10,330 nucleotides of DNA from Candidatus Dadabacteria bacterium (GCA_030632765.1 DAOVUC010000031.1:1-10330), one strand, 5' to 3'. Positions 1-7,313 are shown, counted from the first letter of the stretch. The notes: generated from the sequence alone by a model not told the origin. A program made the numbers and translations.

Positions 1-31
1 TATATCCAAGGATTTAGTTAAATAGAAACGT

Positions 32-325
32 ATGTCAAAAAGAGAGATAGAGCTTGAAATATTCCAGTGTGATCATGAAAACGAAAACGGTGAGCGCTGC
101 ACAAATGAAGGTGACGCTCAAGCAATCAAAGTCTGTGGTGTATGCCATAAAGACCTCTGTATCACACATTACGAATTAACTACTGTTACCATCCGGGGAA
201 CGAGGGATCACTTTACATACTATTTCTGCCCGCACCATAATGATGAATTTCTGGACACTCTTGTAGATAAATTCGGAGATACCAGACCAATACCCCAGAG
301 TGGATATGGACTCAGAATTAACTAA
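32..325 (+). CDS. small Cys/His-rich putative zinc-binding protein, paralog A
   Basis: A 97-residue soluble protein of no family I can name. Cys13, Cys23, Cys35, Cys38, Cys43, His46, Cys66 and His69 form the pattern C-x9-C-x11-C-x2-C-x4-C-x2-H-x19-C-x2-H. That is enough for two four-ligand zinc sites in a zinc-ribbon or treble-clef-like fold; metal binding is inference from this spacing. The C-terminal part carries an acidic, probably helical segment ending in FGDTRP. There is no signal peptide or membrane segment. The neighbour at 496-780 is a paralog: I count 47 identities over the first 86 aligned residues, and all eight candidate ligands are kept. That conservation is the strongest evidence that the gene is real. 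The ATG at 32 lacks a clear Shine-Dalgarno. The start is chosen because MSK and the following residues align with the paralog. The upstream region is cut by the window edge. Confidence 0.8.
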   Translation: MSKREIELEIFQCDHENENGERCTNEGDAQAIKVCGVCHKDLCITHYELTTVTIRGTRDHFTYYFCPHHNDEFLDTLVDKFGDTRPIPQSGYGLRIN

Positions 326-361
326 CTCTCCGATTAAAAAACTCGCTCCACTTAAAACATA

Positions 362-390
362 TTGACTTATTCCTTTGGATTTAGTTTAAT
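362..390 (+). promoter_or_regulatory. candidate distal sigma70 promoter of paralog B
   Basis: TTGACT at 362-367 and TTTAAT at 385-390 are separated by 17 nt, each box matching the consensus at five of six positions. Transcription would start about 100 nt before the ATG at 496. The -10 part lies inside a 14-nt block (377-390) that recurs with one mismatch at 10-23, just before paralog A, so the block may be a shared regulatory element rather than only a promoter. Confidence 0.4.
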
Positions 391-441
391 TGGTATGGTG
401 GGGTCTCAAACGATTGCGAAAATTAATGTAACTCGAATCAA

Positions 442-488
442 ATGACAGCATCTTACATTTATATAAAATATGCCTTATGAACAAGGAG
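442..488 (+). promoter_or_regulatory. candidate proximal promoter and ribosome binding site of paralog B
   Basis: ATGACA at 442-447, a 16-nt spacer and TAAAAT at 464-469 make a reasonable sigma70 promoter with an expected start near 476. A clear Shine-Dalgarno AAGGAG at 483-488 follows, 7 nt before the ATG at 496. The short leader fits this promoter better than the distal one at 362-390; both may be used. The rest of the gap 326-495 shows no gene and no terminator hairpin that I could find for paralog A. Confidence 0.45.
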
Positions 489-495
489 AATATGT

Positions 496-780
496 ATGTC
501 CAAAAAAACAATAACAGTTGAAATGTACCAATGCGATTATGAACACGAGGACGGGACCAGGTGTGAGAGCGAAGGGGAGCGCCAGGGAATAAAGCCATGC
601 GCTCTTTGCAAAAAAGACCTCTGCAGCAGACATTATGAGCAAGTTACAGTCTCTAGCAGGGGCGGACGAGAGACCCTCATTTATCATTTTTGTGAAGACC
701 ATACACAGGAATTCATGGATACCCTTATAAATGCATTTGGAGATACGCGTCCCGTAGCATATGCCGGTATGGCCAAGTAA
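496..780 (+). CDS. small Cys/His-rich putative zinc-binding protein, paralog B
   Basis: A 94-residue soluble protein, paralogous to the one at 32-325. Cys13, Cys23, Cys35, Cys38, Cys43, His46, Cys66 and His69 sit at exactly the same residue numbers, with no gap through residue 86. Around the ligands the blocks QCD, KDLC-x2-HYE, FC-x2-H and EF-x-DTL-x3-FGDTRP are shared. Outside the metal positions the two have drifted substantially, so this is an old duplication kept under selection. Unlike paralog A it has a good ribosome binding site (AAGGAG, 483-488). The function is unknown. Options include a structural zinc protein, a small nucleic-acid or protein adaptor, or a metal-buffering protein; the sequence does not decide. 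The gene for a secreted phosphodiesterase starts 35 nt after its stop, so the two may be cotranscribed. Confidence 0.85.
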   Translation: MSKKTITVEMYQCDYEHEDGTRCESEGERQGIKPCALCKKDLCSRHYEQVTVSSRGGRETLIYHFCEDHTQEFMDTLINAFGDTRPVAYAGMAK

Positions 781-815
781 TCCCACCAAATGTTAATTAG
801 GGGTATTATTAAGCA

Positions 816-1697
816 GTGCGAAATACAGTACTAATTTTCTTAATATTATTTGCCCCGCTACTATTAGTTTCAGACAAGGCTTGTGGTGAACAGAGTGCAG
901 AGTACGCACTAATTATCACTATAGATGGCCTTAGACCCGACGCAATCTTAAAAGCTGGCGCCCCAAACCTAAAAGCACTCATTAAAAAGAGTTCTTCTAC
1001 CCTGGCCGCAAAGACAGTTGATCCCCCAAAGACCCTGCCCTCTCATATGTCACTAATTACGGGGCTAGTCCCGGAAAAACATGGAACCTATAAAAATGAA
1101 TGGAACCCTGATATGGGCTATACCGAATTTGAGACGATATTTACTATTGCTAAGAAAGAAGGTTTTAGCACAGCTGTCTTTGCGGGCAAAGACAAGCTCA
1201 ATTTTATTGCAAATCCGAAAAGTATCAACAAAATCGAAGTAATAAATTACAGCCCTACGAGCGTTGAGGAAATTACTGAAAGTTTTACCTCATTTATGAA
1301 AGAAAACATGCCAGGCGTTACACTAATTCATTTCCCCGAGCCCGATATTCCCGGTCATAAGAATGGCTGGATGTCAGAGGAATACTTTGATTCAATACAA
1401 AGAGTCGACAAAGAGCTAGAAAAGATAATAACCTCGCTTAAGCAAGCTGAGGTTTATGATAAAACATTTATCGTTATCACTGCGGATCACGGCGGCAAAA
1501 ACCATACTCACAGAGGCAATCATCCATACGTAATGACTATACCCTGGATTGCTGTAGGAAAGAAGATTAAAACAAACTATACAATTAAAGAGCAAGTATA
1601 TATCTACGACACCGCTCCTACAGTTCTTCATGCTCTGGGTATAAAACCACCTAAAAATATTGACGGCAACATTATCAAAGAAATATTCGCCCAGTAA
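816..1697 (+). CDS. secreted type I phosphodiesterase / nucleotide pyrophosphatase-like protein (alkaline phosphatase superfamily)
   Basis: A 293-residue protein of the Phosphodiest (NPP-like) branch of the alkaline phosphatase superfamily, which uses two zinc ions to cleave phosphodiesters or pyrophosphates. Residues 1-24 form a Sec signal peptide with a long hydrophobic core; a signal peptidase I site after Ala22-Cys23-Gly24 is plausible. Visible active-site elements are IDGLRPD with metal ligand Asp37, the nucleophile motif PPKTLPSH with Thr73, EPDIPGH with Asp177 and His181, TADHGG with Asp224 and His225, and a later His, probably His236 in GNHPYVM. The NPP-type Thr nucleophile sits in its usual context before LITG and P-E-x-x-HG. 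The protein is compact, with little beyond the catalytic core. The start is GTG at 816, with AGGGG at 799-803 as a somewhat distant Shine-Dalgarno; the nearby ATG at 790 is out of frame and soon stops. The substrate cannot be read from sequence. Confidence 0.85.
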   Translation: MRNTVLIFLILFAPLLLVSDKACGEQSAEYALIITIDGLRPDAILKAGAPNLKALIKKSSSTLAAKTVDPPKTLPSHMSLITGLVPEKHGTYKNEWNPDMGYTEFETIFTIAKKEGFSTAVFAGKDKLNFIANPKSINKIEVINYSPTSVEEITESFTSFMKENMPGVTLIHFPEPDIPGHKNGWMSEEYFDSIQRVDKELEKIITSLKQAEVYDKTFIVITADHGGKNHTHRGNHPYVMTIPWIAVGKKIKTNYTIKEQVYIYDTAPTVLHALGIKPPKNIDGNIIKEIFAQ

Positions 1698-1754
1698 TCT
1701 TTATGTAATTCCAGCATTTTTTACTTAAGTTCATATTCTTTATTCAACACAAGT

Positions 1755-1797
1755 ATTATCAGTCCCTATACATTTATCTGATAATTTGTTATTTTTT
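1755..1797 (+). terminator. candidate Rho-independent terminator after the phosphodiesterase gene
   Basis: ATTATCAG at 1755-1762 and CTGATAAT at 1778-1785 form a perfect 8-bp inverted repeat with a 15-nt loop. A T-rich tract with a six-T run at 1792-1797 follows. The stem is AT-rich and the loop long, so termination would be weak. The same region may also hold the promoter of the downstream operon: TATTAT at 1754-1759, with a poor -35 TTCATA at 1730-1735. The hairpin could therefore be part of a leader instead. The remainder of 1698-1807 shows nothing else. Confidence 0.35.
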
Positions 1798-1807
1798 ATA
1801 GCAGGTT

Positions 1808-3361
1808 ATGAAAATAGCAACCAGAGAAATTGTAAGAGAAATAGATAGACTCACAATCGAGAAATACGGCATTCCCGGTCTTGTCCTGATGGAAAACGCG
1901 GGACGGGCTACGGCCGACGTATTATTGGACAACTTTGCCTACGCCGATAAAGTCGCCATATTCGCCGGAGGCGGAAATAACGGCGGGGATGGTTTTGTAG
2001 TAGCCCGGCATTTAATATCAGAGGGCTTGGATGTTGACACCTATATAGTGTCTCATCCTAAAAAGTACAAAGGGGATGCTCTTACAAACTATAAGGCGCT
2101 TGTGAAAATAGGCGGAAATATTGTTGAACTTAAAGATAACCTTAGAAAATATAAACAGGCGGATGTTATTGTGGACGCACTTTTTGGAACCGGGCTTGAG
2201 CGTGAGATTGAAGGGTTCTATAAAAAAGTAATTGATTTCATAAACTCCCAGGGAGTTCCAACACTCGCAGTTGACTTACCCTCCGGGCTTGATTCCAACA
2301 GTGGTCACCCTTTGGGGACAGCAGTACTTGCAGATATCACCGTTACTTTTGTGCTTCCAAAGCTGGGTATTTCAATATATCCTGGGGTCGAATATGCTGG
2401 AGAAATATATGTTGCGGATATTACAACTCCTAATATTCTTGAGGAGGATATCCCTTACGAGCTTCTTTCGAGTGAATCGGTAGTTGATATCATAGAGCCC
2501 AGATACGAGGACTCTCACAAAGGTACTTATGGACATCTTTTTATTTTAGCTGGCTCACCCGGCAAATCAGGTGCTGCTGCTTTAGCAGCATTAGGGGCTC
2601 AGAGGTCGGGAACAGGTCTTGTAACTGTTGGAGTTCCAAAGAGCTTAAACCCTATAATGGAGGAAAAAACTACAGAGGCTATGACCGAGCTATTGCCCGA
2701 AACCGATCTTGAGACATTTGGACTTGTTTCGCTGGATAGAGCTATGGAAATTGCAAAAGAGAAAAAAACTGCTATTGCCATAGGTCCGGGAATATCTACG
2801 TCACAAGAAACCCGCGAATTTCTTTATGAAATAATAAGAGGCTCGGAATTGCCAATGATATTAGATGCTGACGCTTTAACTCTTATAGCCGATAACCCGA
2901 AAGTTTTAAATGAAGCTAAAGCTCCTATCATACTAACCCCTCACCCTGGAGAGATGTCTAGACTAGCAGGCATTTCTACCGAAGAAGTGCAAGCTGACAG
3001 GATTGGAGTCGCTCTTGATTTTTCAGCTAAATACAACGTTTACATGGTATTAAAAGGTGCGCGCTCTATAATCTCAACCCCAGCAAGTGAAATGTTCATA
3101 AATACCACAGGCAATGCCGGTATGGCATCAGGAGGTATGGGGGACGTGCTAACTGGGATTATAGGCGGGTTTTTAGCCCAAAGACTAGACCCGGTCGATG
3201 CGTGCAAATTAGGAGTATTCTCCCATGGTCTTGCCGCAGACTTGATTGCTCGTGAAAACGGGGAAGCGGGCATGATTGCAAGCGACGTCGCGAACGCATT
3301 ACCAAAGGCTATTAGCCAAATCCCTCAAATGGATGAGCATGCGGTAACCCGAATCCGATAG
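1808..3361 (+). CDS. nnrD: bifunctional NAD(P)HX epimerase / ADP-dependent (S)-NAD(P)HX dehydratase
   Basis: A 517-residue cytoplasmic repair enzyme that restores hydrated, inactive NADH and NADPH. The N-terminal epimerase domain (YjeF_N, about 1-215) shows GGGNNGGDG at 54-62 in the Rossmann-like core, DALFGTG beginning at Asp123 and the DLPSGLD motif at 156-162 associated with the catalytic aspartate and potassium site. The C-terminal ribokinase-like dehydratase domain (about 230-505) shows GSPGKSGAA, ILDADAL, TPHPGEM at 377-383, VLKGA, and GGMGDVLTG with the expected catalytic Asp446. The length is normal for the fused form. The start MKIATREIVREIDRLT matches the usual family N-terminus, but the ribosome binding site is weak (AGG at 1803-1805). 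It is the first gene of the operon running through cimA; the tsaE frame begins 31 nt after its stop. The symbols nnrD/nnrE or yjeF are all used for such fusions. Confidence 0.95.
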   Translation: MKIATREIVREIDRLTIEKYGIPGLVLMENAGRATADVLLDNFAYADKVAIFAGGGNNGGDGFVVARHLISEGLDVDTYIVSHPKKYKGDALTNYKALVKIGGNIVELKDNLRKYKQADVIVDALFGTGLEREIEGFYKKVIDFINSQGVPTLAVDLPSGLDSNSGHPLGTAVLADITVTFVLPKLGISIYPGVEYAGEIYVADITTPNILEEDIPYELLSSESVVDIIEPRYEDSHKGTYGHLFILAGSPGKSGAAALAALGAQRSGTGLVTVGVPKSLNPIMEEKTTEAMTELLPETDLETFGLVSLDRAMEIAKEKKTAIAIGPGISTSQETREFLYEIIRGSELPMILDADALTLIADNPKVLNEAKAPIILTPHPGEMSRLAGISTEEVQADRIGVALDFSAKYNVYMVLKGARSIISTPASEMFINTTGNAGMASGGMGDVLTGIIGGFLAQRLDPVDACKLGVFSHGLAADLIARENGEAGMIASDVANALPKAISQIPQMDEHAVTRIR

Positions 3362-3392
3362 TTTTACTCCAAGCCTCACAAAAACAAAAAAA

Positions 3393-3893
3393 ATGGCAAA
3401 TATGGAAACTATGGAATTACAGCTGAATAATAGTAATGAGACTCTCAAACTTGGTGAGATTATTGGAAAATCACTAAACCCCGGTAGTATTATAGCCCTT
3501 GTGGGCGATCTTGGAGCAGGGAAAACAGTACTCGTTAAAGGGATCGCAAAGGGACTTGGGGTTCAGGAAGAGCCCAATAGCCCCACGTATGTGATCATGA
3601 ACAGTTATGAGGGCCGCATACCGCTCTATCACTTCGATCTCTACAGAGTCTCAAGTGAAGATGAGCTATTTGGCATAGGATATGATGAATACTTCTTTGG
3701 AGACGGGGTCACTGCGGTAGAGTGGGCCGACAGGGTGCAAGGCATATTCCCTGAACATACGATAAAAATAGAGATAACAATTCCGGAGTCAGAAAGCGAA
3801 GGCTCCGAGACAACAAGAAATATTACAATCGAAGGAAGAAGGGAATGGGTCTTATCGTTCAAAAATACGGCGGAACAAGCGTTTCAAACCTAG
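3393..3893 (+). CDS. tsaE: tRNA threonylcarbamoyladenosine biosynthesis ATPase TsaE
   Basis: A 166-residue P-loop ATPase that partners TsaB and TsaD in forming t6A at position 37 of ANN-decoding tRNAs. Visible elements are the Walker A loop GDLGAGKT at 38-45, the switch-like SPTY at 63-66, HFDLYR at 80-85 with Asp82 as the Walker B-type metal ligand, and VEWAD at 109-113, where Glu110 and Trp111 are the conserved family pair. Start choice is uncertain: ATGs at 3393, 3402 and 3411 are in frame and none has a good Shine-Dalgarno; the upstream sequence is simply A-rich. The C-terminal 16 residues are encoded inside the start of lysC, a 49-nt overlap in a different frame. The length is slightly above the usual 150 or so, consistent with this extra tail. 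Confidence 0.95.
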   Translation: MANMETMELQLNNSNETLKLGEIIGKSLNPGSIIALVGDLGAGKTVLVKGIAKGLGVQEEPNSPTYVIMNSYEGRIPLYHFDLYRVSSEDELFGIGYDEYFFGDGVTAVEWADRVQGIFPEHTIKIEITIPESESEGSETTRNITIEGRREWVLSFKNTAEQAFQT

Positions 3894-5080
3894 ACAAGAT
3901 AAAGTGGGTAGCCGAGCACGTCGTAAAAACTAAGGAGCAGGGAAATCAGGTACTTGTCGTAGTCTCCGCCATGGCAGGGGAAACAGACAGGCTTGTAAAG
4001 CTCTGTCTTCAAGTTATGGACCCGCCAGATGAAAGAGAGCTGGATGTAATAACTTCAAGTGGAGAGCAGGTATCTTCAGGGCTTCTTTCAATGACAATAA
4101 AATCCCTAGGCCATGAAGCGCTCTCATTTCAAGGGCATCAAATACGGATTATTACAAATAATGCTCACTCAAAAGCTAAGATTGTCAGGATAGACGCAGA
4201 GAGAATTAAAGACATTCTCGCTAAGGGCAGCATAGTGGTTGTGGCGGGTTTTCAGGGCGTTGACCATGACGGGAATGTAACCACTCTTGGCAGAGGCGGG
4301 TCTGATCTTTCAGCAGTAGCTCTTGCCGCGGCCCTGGATGCGGATTCATGCGAGCTCTACAAAGACGACGTAGACGGCATATATACTACCGACCCCGCAA
4401 TGGTCCCTAACGCAAGAAAACTTGATAAGATCTCCTATGAGGAGATGCTGGAGATGGCAAGCCTTGGCTCTAAAGTGCTGCAAGCCAGAGCTGTAGAGTT
4501 TGCCAAAAAGTTTGAAGTACCCCTTCACGTAAGGCCTACTTCAAAACCAGACTCTGAAGGAACATGGGTCGTAGAGGAGAATGAAGAAATGTCTCATATG
4601 GAGAACATACTTATTTCAGGAATATCATTTGACAAAAATCAGGCAAAAATAACAATTGCCCAAGTGCCCGATAGCCCGGGCGTTGCGGCCAATATATTCA
4701 CCCCTCTTGGCGACAGCGGCATAGTTGTCGACATGATAGTTCAAAACATAAGCATAGAAGGGCATACGGATATGACCTTCACAGTGCCTAGGACAGACTT
4801 TAAAAAATCGATTATAATTACGGAGGAAATTGCAAAGAAGCTCGGCGCTAAGAACATATTATCCGACGATAAGATAACCAAGATTTCTTTGGTCGGTGTT
4901 GGAATGAAGACTCATTCCGGAGTGGCGACAACAATGTTTAAGGCCCTTGCCAAAGAAGGAATTAACATCATGATGATTAGCACATCGGAAATTAAGATTT
5001 CCTGTGTAATAGAAGAAAAATATACGGAACTTGCCGTGCGTACACTTCACGATGCATTTGAATTAGGAGAAGAAAAATGA
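3845..5080 (+). CDS. lysC: aspartokinase (aspartate 4-kinase), catalytic alpha form
   Basis: A 411-residue enzyme that phosphorylates aspartate, the committed step towards lysine, threonine and methionine. The amino-acid-kinase domain (about 1-235) has KYGGTS at 7-12, SSGEQ with Glu74, LGRGGSD ending at Asp154, and [14 protein letters not shown] with Lys173 and the ATP-contacting acidic residues. Two ACT domains follow (about 264-330 and 345-405); STSEIKIS at 379-386 is the characteristic second-ACT motif. This is the monofunctional class usually feedback-inhibited by lysine and/or threonine. The start at 3845 is secure: [13 protein letters not shown] is the standard N-terminus and AAGGA lies 8 nt upstream at 3832-3836. 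The gene therefore begins inside tsaE. Its stop overlaps the cimA start as ATGA, which suggests coupled translation. An internal start probably also yields a beta subunit (see 4573-4591). Confidence 0.96.
   Translation: MGLIVQKYGGTSVSNLDKIKWVAEHVVKTKEQGNQVLVVVSAMAGETDRLVKLCLQVMDPPDERELDVITSSGEQVSSGLLSMTIKSLGHEALSFQGHQIRIITNNAHSKAKIVRIDAERIKDILAKGSIVVVAGFQGVDHDGNVTTLGRGGSDLSAVALAAALDADSCELYKDDVDGIYTTDPAMVPNARKLDKISYEEMLEMASLGSKVLQARAVEFAKKFEVPLHVRPTSKPDSEGTWVVEENEEMSHMENILISGISFDKNQAKITIAQVPDSPGVAANIFTPLGDSGIVVDMIVQNISIEGHTDMTFTVPRTDFKKSIIITEEIAKKLGAKNILSDDKITKISLVGVGMKTHSGVATTMFKALAKEGINIMMISTSEIKISCVIEEKYTELAVRTLHDAFELGEEK
4573..4591 (+). promoter_or_regulatory. internal ribosome binding site and start for an aspartokinase beta subunit
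   Basis: AGAGGAG at 4573-4579 lies 9 nt before an in-frame ATG at 4589 (Met249 of LysC). A second in-frame ATG lies at 4598 (Met252). Translation from 4589 to 5080 gives a 163-residue protein made of just the two ACT domains. In alpha2beta2 aspartokinases such as those of Corynebacterium glutamicum and Bacillus subtilis the beta subunit starts internally, and in C. glutamicum near residue 250. The sequence after Met252 ([10 protein letters not shown]) lines up with the Corynebacterium beta N-terminus as I remember it. The site is seen directly; its use is inferred. Confidence 0.55.
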
Positions 5081-6678
5081 GCGATAATAGAGTAAAAATA
5101 TATGATGTAACTCTTAGGGACGGAACTCAGGGAGAGAGTATTTCATTCTCTATTCATGATAAGCTCCGCATTGCTCAAAAACTCGACGAACTTGGGGTGC
5201 ATTATATAGAAGGCGGCTGGCCGGGATCAAATGAAAGAGACGAAGGATTCTTTGAAGAAGCCAAGAGATTAAGACTCAGGAAAGCAAAAATTGCTGCTTT
5301 CGGAAGCACAAGAAGGGCAAAAGTTACCTGTGAGGAAGACAGCAGCATTCAAGCCCTGCTGCAAGCTGAAACTCCCGCTGTGACCATAGTCGGCAAGAGC
5401 TGGGATTTTCATGTAACAGAGGCGCTCAAAATATCTCTTGAGGCTAATCTTGATGTAATCCACGATTCCGTCGCCTACCTCAAAGAACGAGTGGATGAGG
5501 TATTTTTTGATGCTGAGCATTTCTTTGACGGCTTTAAAAATAATCCCGAATATACAATCCAGGCAATTCAAGCCGCGCACAATGCAGGGGCTGATGTTAT
5601 AGTTCTTTGCGACACAAACGGCGGTACTATGCCTTGGGAGATAGAATCCATTGTTAATGAAGTAAACATACAATTAGACAAACCTAACCTCGGCATTCAC
5701 ACCCACAACGACGGTGAGCTTGGGGTTGCAAACACTCTGTATGCTGTAAGGGGCGGCGTGGGGCAAATCCAGGGTACAATAAATGGCTATGGGGAGAGAT
5801 GCGGGAACGCAAACCTTTGCTCGATTATACCAAACTTAAAACTAAAGCTCGAGGTGGACTGCCTCGAAGATGGAGAGCTCTCCAAGCTTTATGACGTATC
5901 CCACTTCATCCACGAGCTTACAAACCTCCCGCCGATAAAGCATGACGCCTTTGTCGGAGAAAGTGCTTTTGCGCATAAGGGCGGCATTCACGTAAGCGCC
6001 GTTATGAAGAACTCCAAGACTTACGAACATGTAAGCCCTGAGGTTGTAGGAAACCATAGACGTATTTTAATATCAGACCTCTCCGGAAGAAGTAATATTC
6101 TCTACAAGGCAAAAGAGCTAGGTATTGAGCTTGACCCAAAAGATGAACGAGTGATTACGATATTAAACGAGCTTAAAAAGCTTGAGAATGAAGGATACGA
6201 ATTTGAAGGGGCAGACGCTTCTTTTGAACTCCTTATCAGAAAGGCGATCGGAGAATATAGGAAACCCTTCTATTTGCAAAGTGCAAGAACTATTACAGAG
6301 AAACGCGCAAAGGATGATGAGACTGTCACAGAGGCAACGATAATAGTCCAGGTTGACGGCGTTGAGGAACATATGGCTGCCATTGGAAACGGTCCTGTCA
6401 ATGCAATGGATCAGGCTCTAAGAAAAGCACTTGAGAAATTCTATCCTAGTCTAAGGGAAGTTAGACTCAAAGACTATAGAGTAAGAGTGCTATCTGCAAA
6501 ACACGGTACCGATGCTGTAGTAAGGGTGCTTATCGAATCGGGTGATGGTGAGAGCGACTGGAGCACTGTAGGAGTGTCAGAAAACATCGTTGAGGCAAGC
6601 TGGAAAGCGCTAATCGACAGCATCGACTATAAAATCCTAAAAGACGAAGCCAAAAAAGCCGCTAAAGCCAGGGGTTAA
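5077..6678 (+). CDS. cimA: (R)-citramalate synthase
   Basis: A 533-residue enzyme that condenses pyruvate with acetyl-CoA to (R)-citramalate, opening the threonine-independent route to 2-oxobutyrate and isoleucine. The TIM-barrel (about 5-275) has TLRDGTQGE at 12-20 with Arg14 and metal ligand Asp15, [12 protein letters not shown] in the substrate region, CDTNGGTMP, and [12 protein letters not shown], where His208 and His210 are metal ligands. [12 protein letters not shown] is the usual HMGL-like signature region. A central linker with [20 protein letters not shown] follows. The C-terminal LeuA-type regulatory dimerisation domain occupies about 390-525. TLRDGTQGE and EGGWPGSN point to the Geobacter-type citramalate synthase rather than 2-isopropylmalate or homocitrate synthase. 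AGGAG at 5065-5069 serves the ATG at 5077, which overlaps the lysC stop by 4 nt. It is the last gene of the operon, and no strong plus-strand terminator is visible after it. Confidence 0.95.
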   Translation: MSDNRVKIYDVTLRDGTQGESISFSIHDKLRIAQKLDELGVHYIEGGWPGSNERDEGFFEEAKRLRLRKAKIAAFGSTRRAKVTCEEDSSIQALLQAETPAVTIVGKSWDFHVTEALKISLEANLDVIHDSVAYLKERVDEVFFDAEHFFDGFKNNPEYTIQAIQAAHNAGADVIVLCDTNGGTMPWEIESIVNEVNIQLDKPNLGIHTHNDGELGVANTLYAVRGGVGQIQGTINGYGERCGNANLCSIIPNLKLKLEVDCLEDGELSKLYDVSHFIHELTNLPPIKHDAFVGESAFAHKGGIHVSAVMKNSKTYEHVSPEVVGNHRRILISDLSGRSNILYKAKELGIELDPKDERVITILNELKKLENEGYEFEGADASFELLIRKAIGEYRKPFYLQSARTITEKRAKDDETVTEATIIVQVDGVEEHMAAIGNGPVNAMDQALRKALEKFYPSLREVRLKDYRVRVLSAKHGTDAVVRVLIESGDGESDWSTVGVSENIVEASWKALIDSIDYKILKDEAKKAAKARG

Positions 6679-6706
6679 ATTTAATTCACATTAAGTATTA
6701 TCAAAG

Positions 6707-6735
6707 TATAGAAGAAATGGGGTAGAATTACCCCC
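6707..6735 (-). terminator. candidate terminator of the YIP1 gene cluster
   Basis: GGGGTA at 6719-6724 and TACCCC at 6729-6734 make a 6-bp GC-containing stem with a four-base loop. It begins directly next to the minus-strand stop codon at 6736-6738. Read on the minus strand, the hairpin is followed by ATTTCTTC, a modest T-rich tail. On the plus strand the following bases are not T-rich, so it suits the minus-strand gene better than cimA. The short stem keeps confidence moderate. Confidence 0.45.
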
Positions 6736-7272
6736 TTACGACCAAATAGGCTTAGGTAACCCGTAAGCAAGCAAAATTAAATATACCAGCAAATAAGCGA
6801 ATAAGCCGATCACACAAACCCAGATAGCACTCCAGGTATTTTTAAAATCGAGCGCCTGCCTTACTGCTATAATCATTGCTACAAGCCTCCAGATCCATAT
6901 AACCAGAATAAGAAGCCAAACGATCTTATTTATTAAAGGAAGTAGAGCTACCAAGATAAAAATTCCCGGTGCAGCGGCAAACCCAAGCACTCTAAGAATC
7001 TCTCCAACATCAGTCTTAGTCTCCTTACCGGGAAAAAGTTTGGTGCCTACAAGATAGATAAGGAAAGACATCAGTACCCATCCTGCAAATGTAACGATTG
7101 TTCCTATTATTAGACCTCTGGTACCACCCAGGTCAAATGTATATATACCGGCTGCCAGACTGGCAAGAAATACTACGATCATAGACTGCCAGATAGAGCT
7201 CTTATCGTTTTCGACTTCTTCGTACAAATTAATATCCAGCAACAAAGCTCTAATTACACGGGAAATAAACAC
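6736..7272 (-). CDS. YIP1-family integral membrane protein, copy 2
   Basis: A five-helix inner-membrane protein resembling bacterial Yip1-domain proteins, whose biochemical role is not established. Counting from the chosen start there are 178 residues. A short amphipathic N-terminus with LDINLYEEVENDKS is followed by hydrophobic segments at about 29-46, 53-76, 95-113, 117-137 and 149-170. Conserved stretches shared with the neighbour at 7402-7938 are LDIN-x-YEEVE-x-DKS, GLIIGTI, TK-x-DVGE, VAMIIAVRQALD and VCVIG. The start is GTG at 7272, because GAGGAG at 7283-7288 lies 10 nt upstream and the resulting length equals that of the paralog. The frame stays open back to a TTG at 7308, but that start has no ribosome binding site and the extra 12 residues match nothing in the paralog. 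Confidence 0.85.
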   Translation of the reverse strand: MFISRVIRALLLDINLYEEVENDKSSIWQSMIVVFLASLAAGIYTFDLGGTRGLIIGTIVTFAGWVLMSFLIYLVGTKLFPGKETKTDVGEILRVLGFAAAPGIFILVALLPLINKIVWLLILVIWIWRLVAMIIAVRQALDFKNTWSAIWVCVIGLFAYLLVYLILLAYGLPKPIWS

Positions 7273-7313
7273 TAATAGATGACTCCTCGTTTTCTTACTA
7301 TGATGCAAAAAAG

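Noticed and set aside
475..789. Minus-strand open frame of about 104 codons covering the whole of paralog B
   Set aside because: It lies antisense to a gene supported by a paralog, conserved ligands and a Shine-Dalgarno. Its translation resembles no family and has no ribosome binding site.
816..890. Lipoprotein signal (Cys23) in the phosphodiesterase
   Set aside because: The residues before Cys23 (Asp-Lys-Ala) do not fit a lipobox; an ordinary signal peptidase I site after Gly24 fits better.
5269..5673. Minus-strand open frame of 134 codons inside cimA
   Set aside because: It is fully within the strongly conserved cimA barrel-coding region; its composition reflects the complement of cimA codons.
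6675..6718. Terminator for the nnrD-cimA operon on the plus strand
   Set aside because: The AT-rich sequence after the cimA stop has no stable stem with a T-run. The only hairpin (6719-6734) has its T-rich side on the minus strand.
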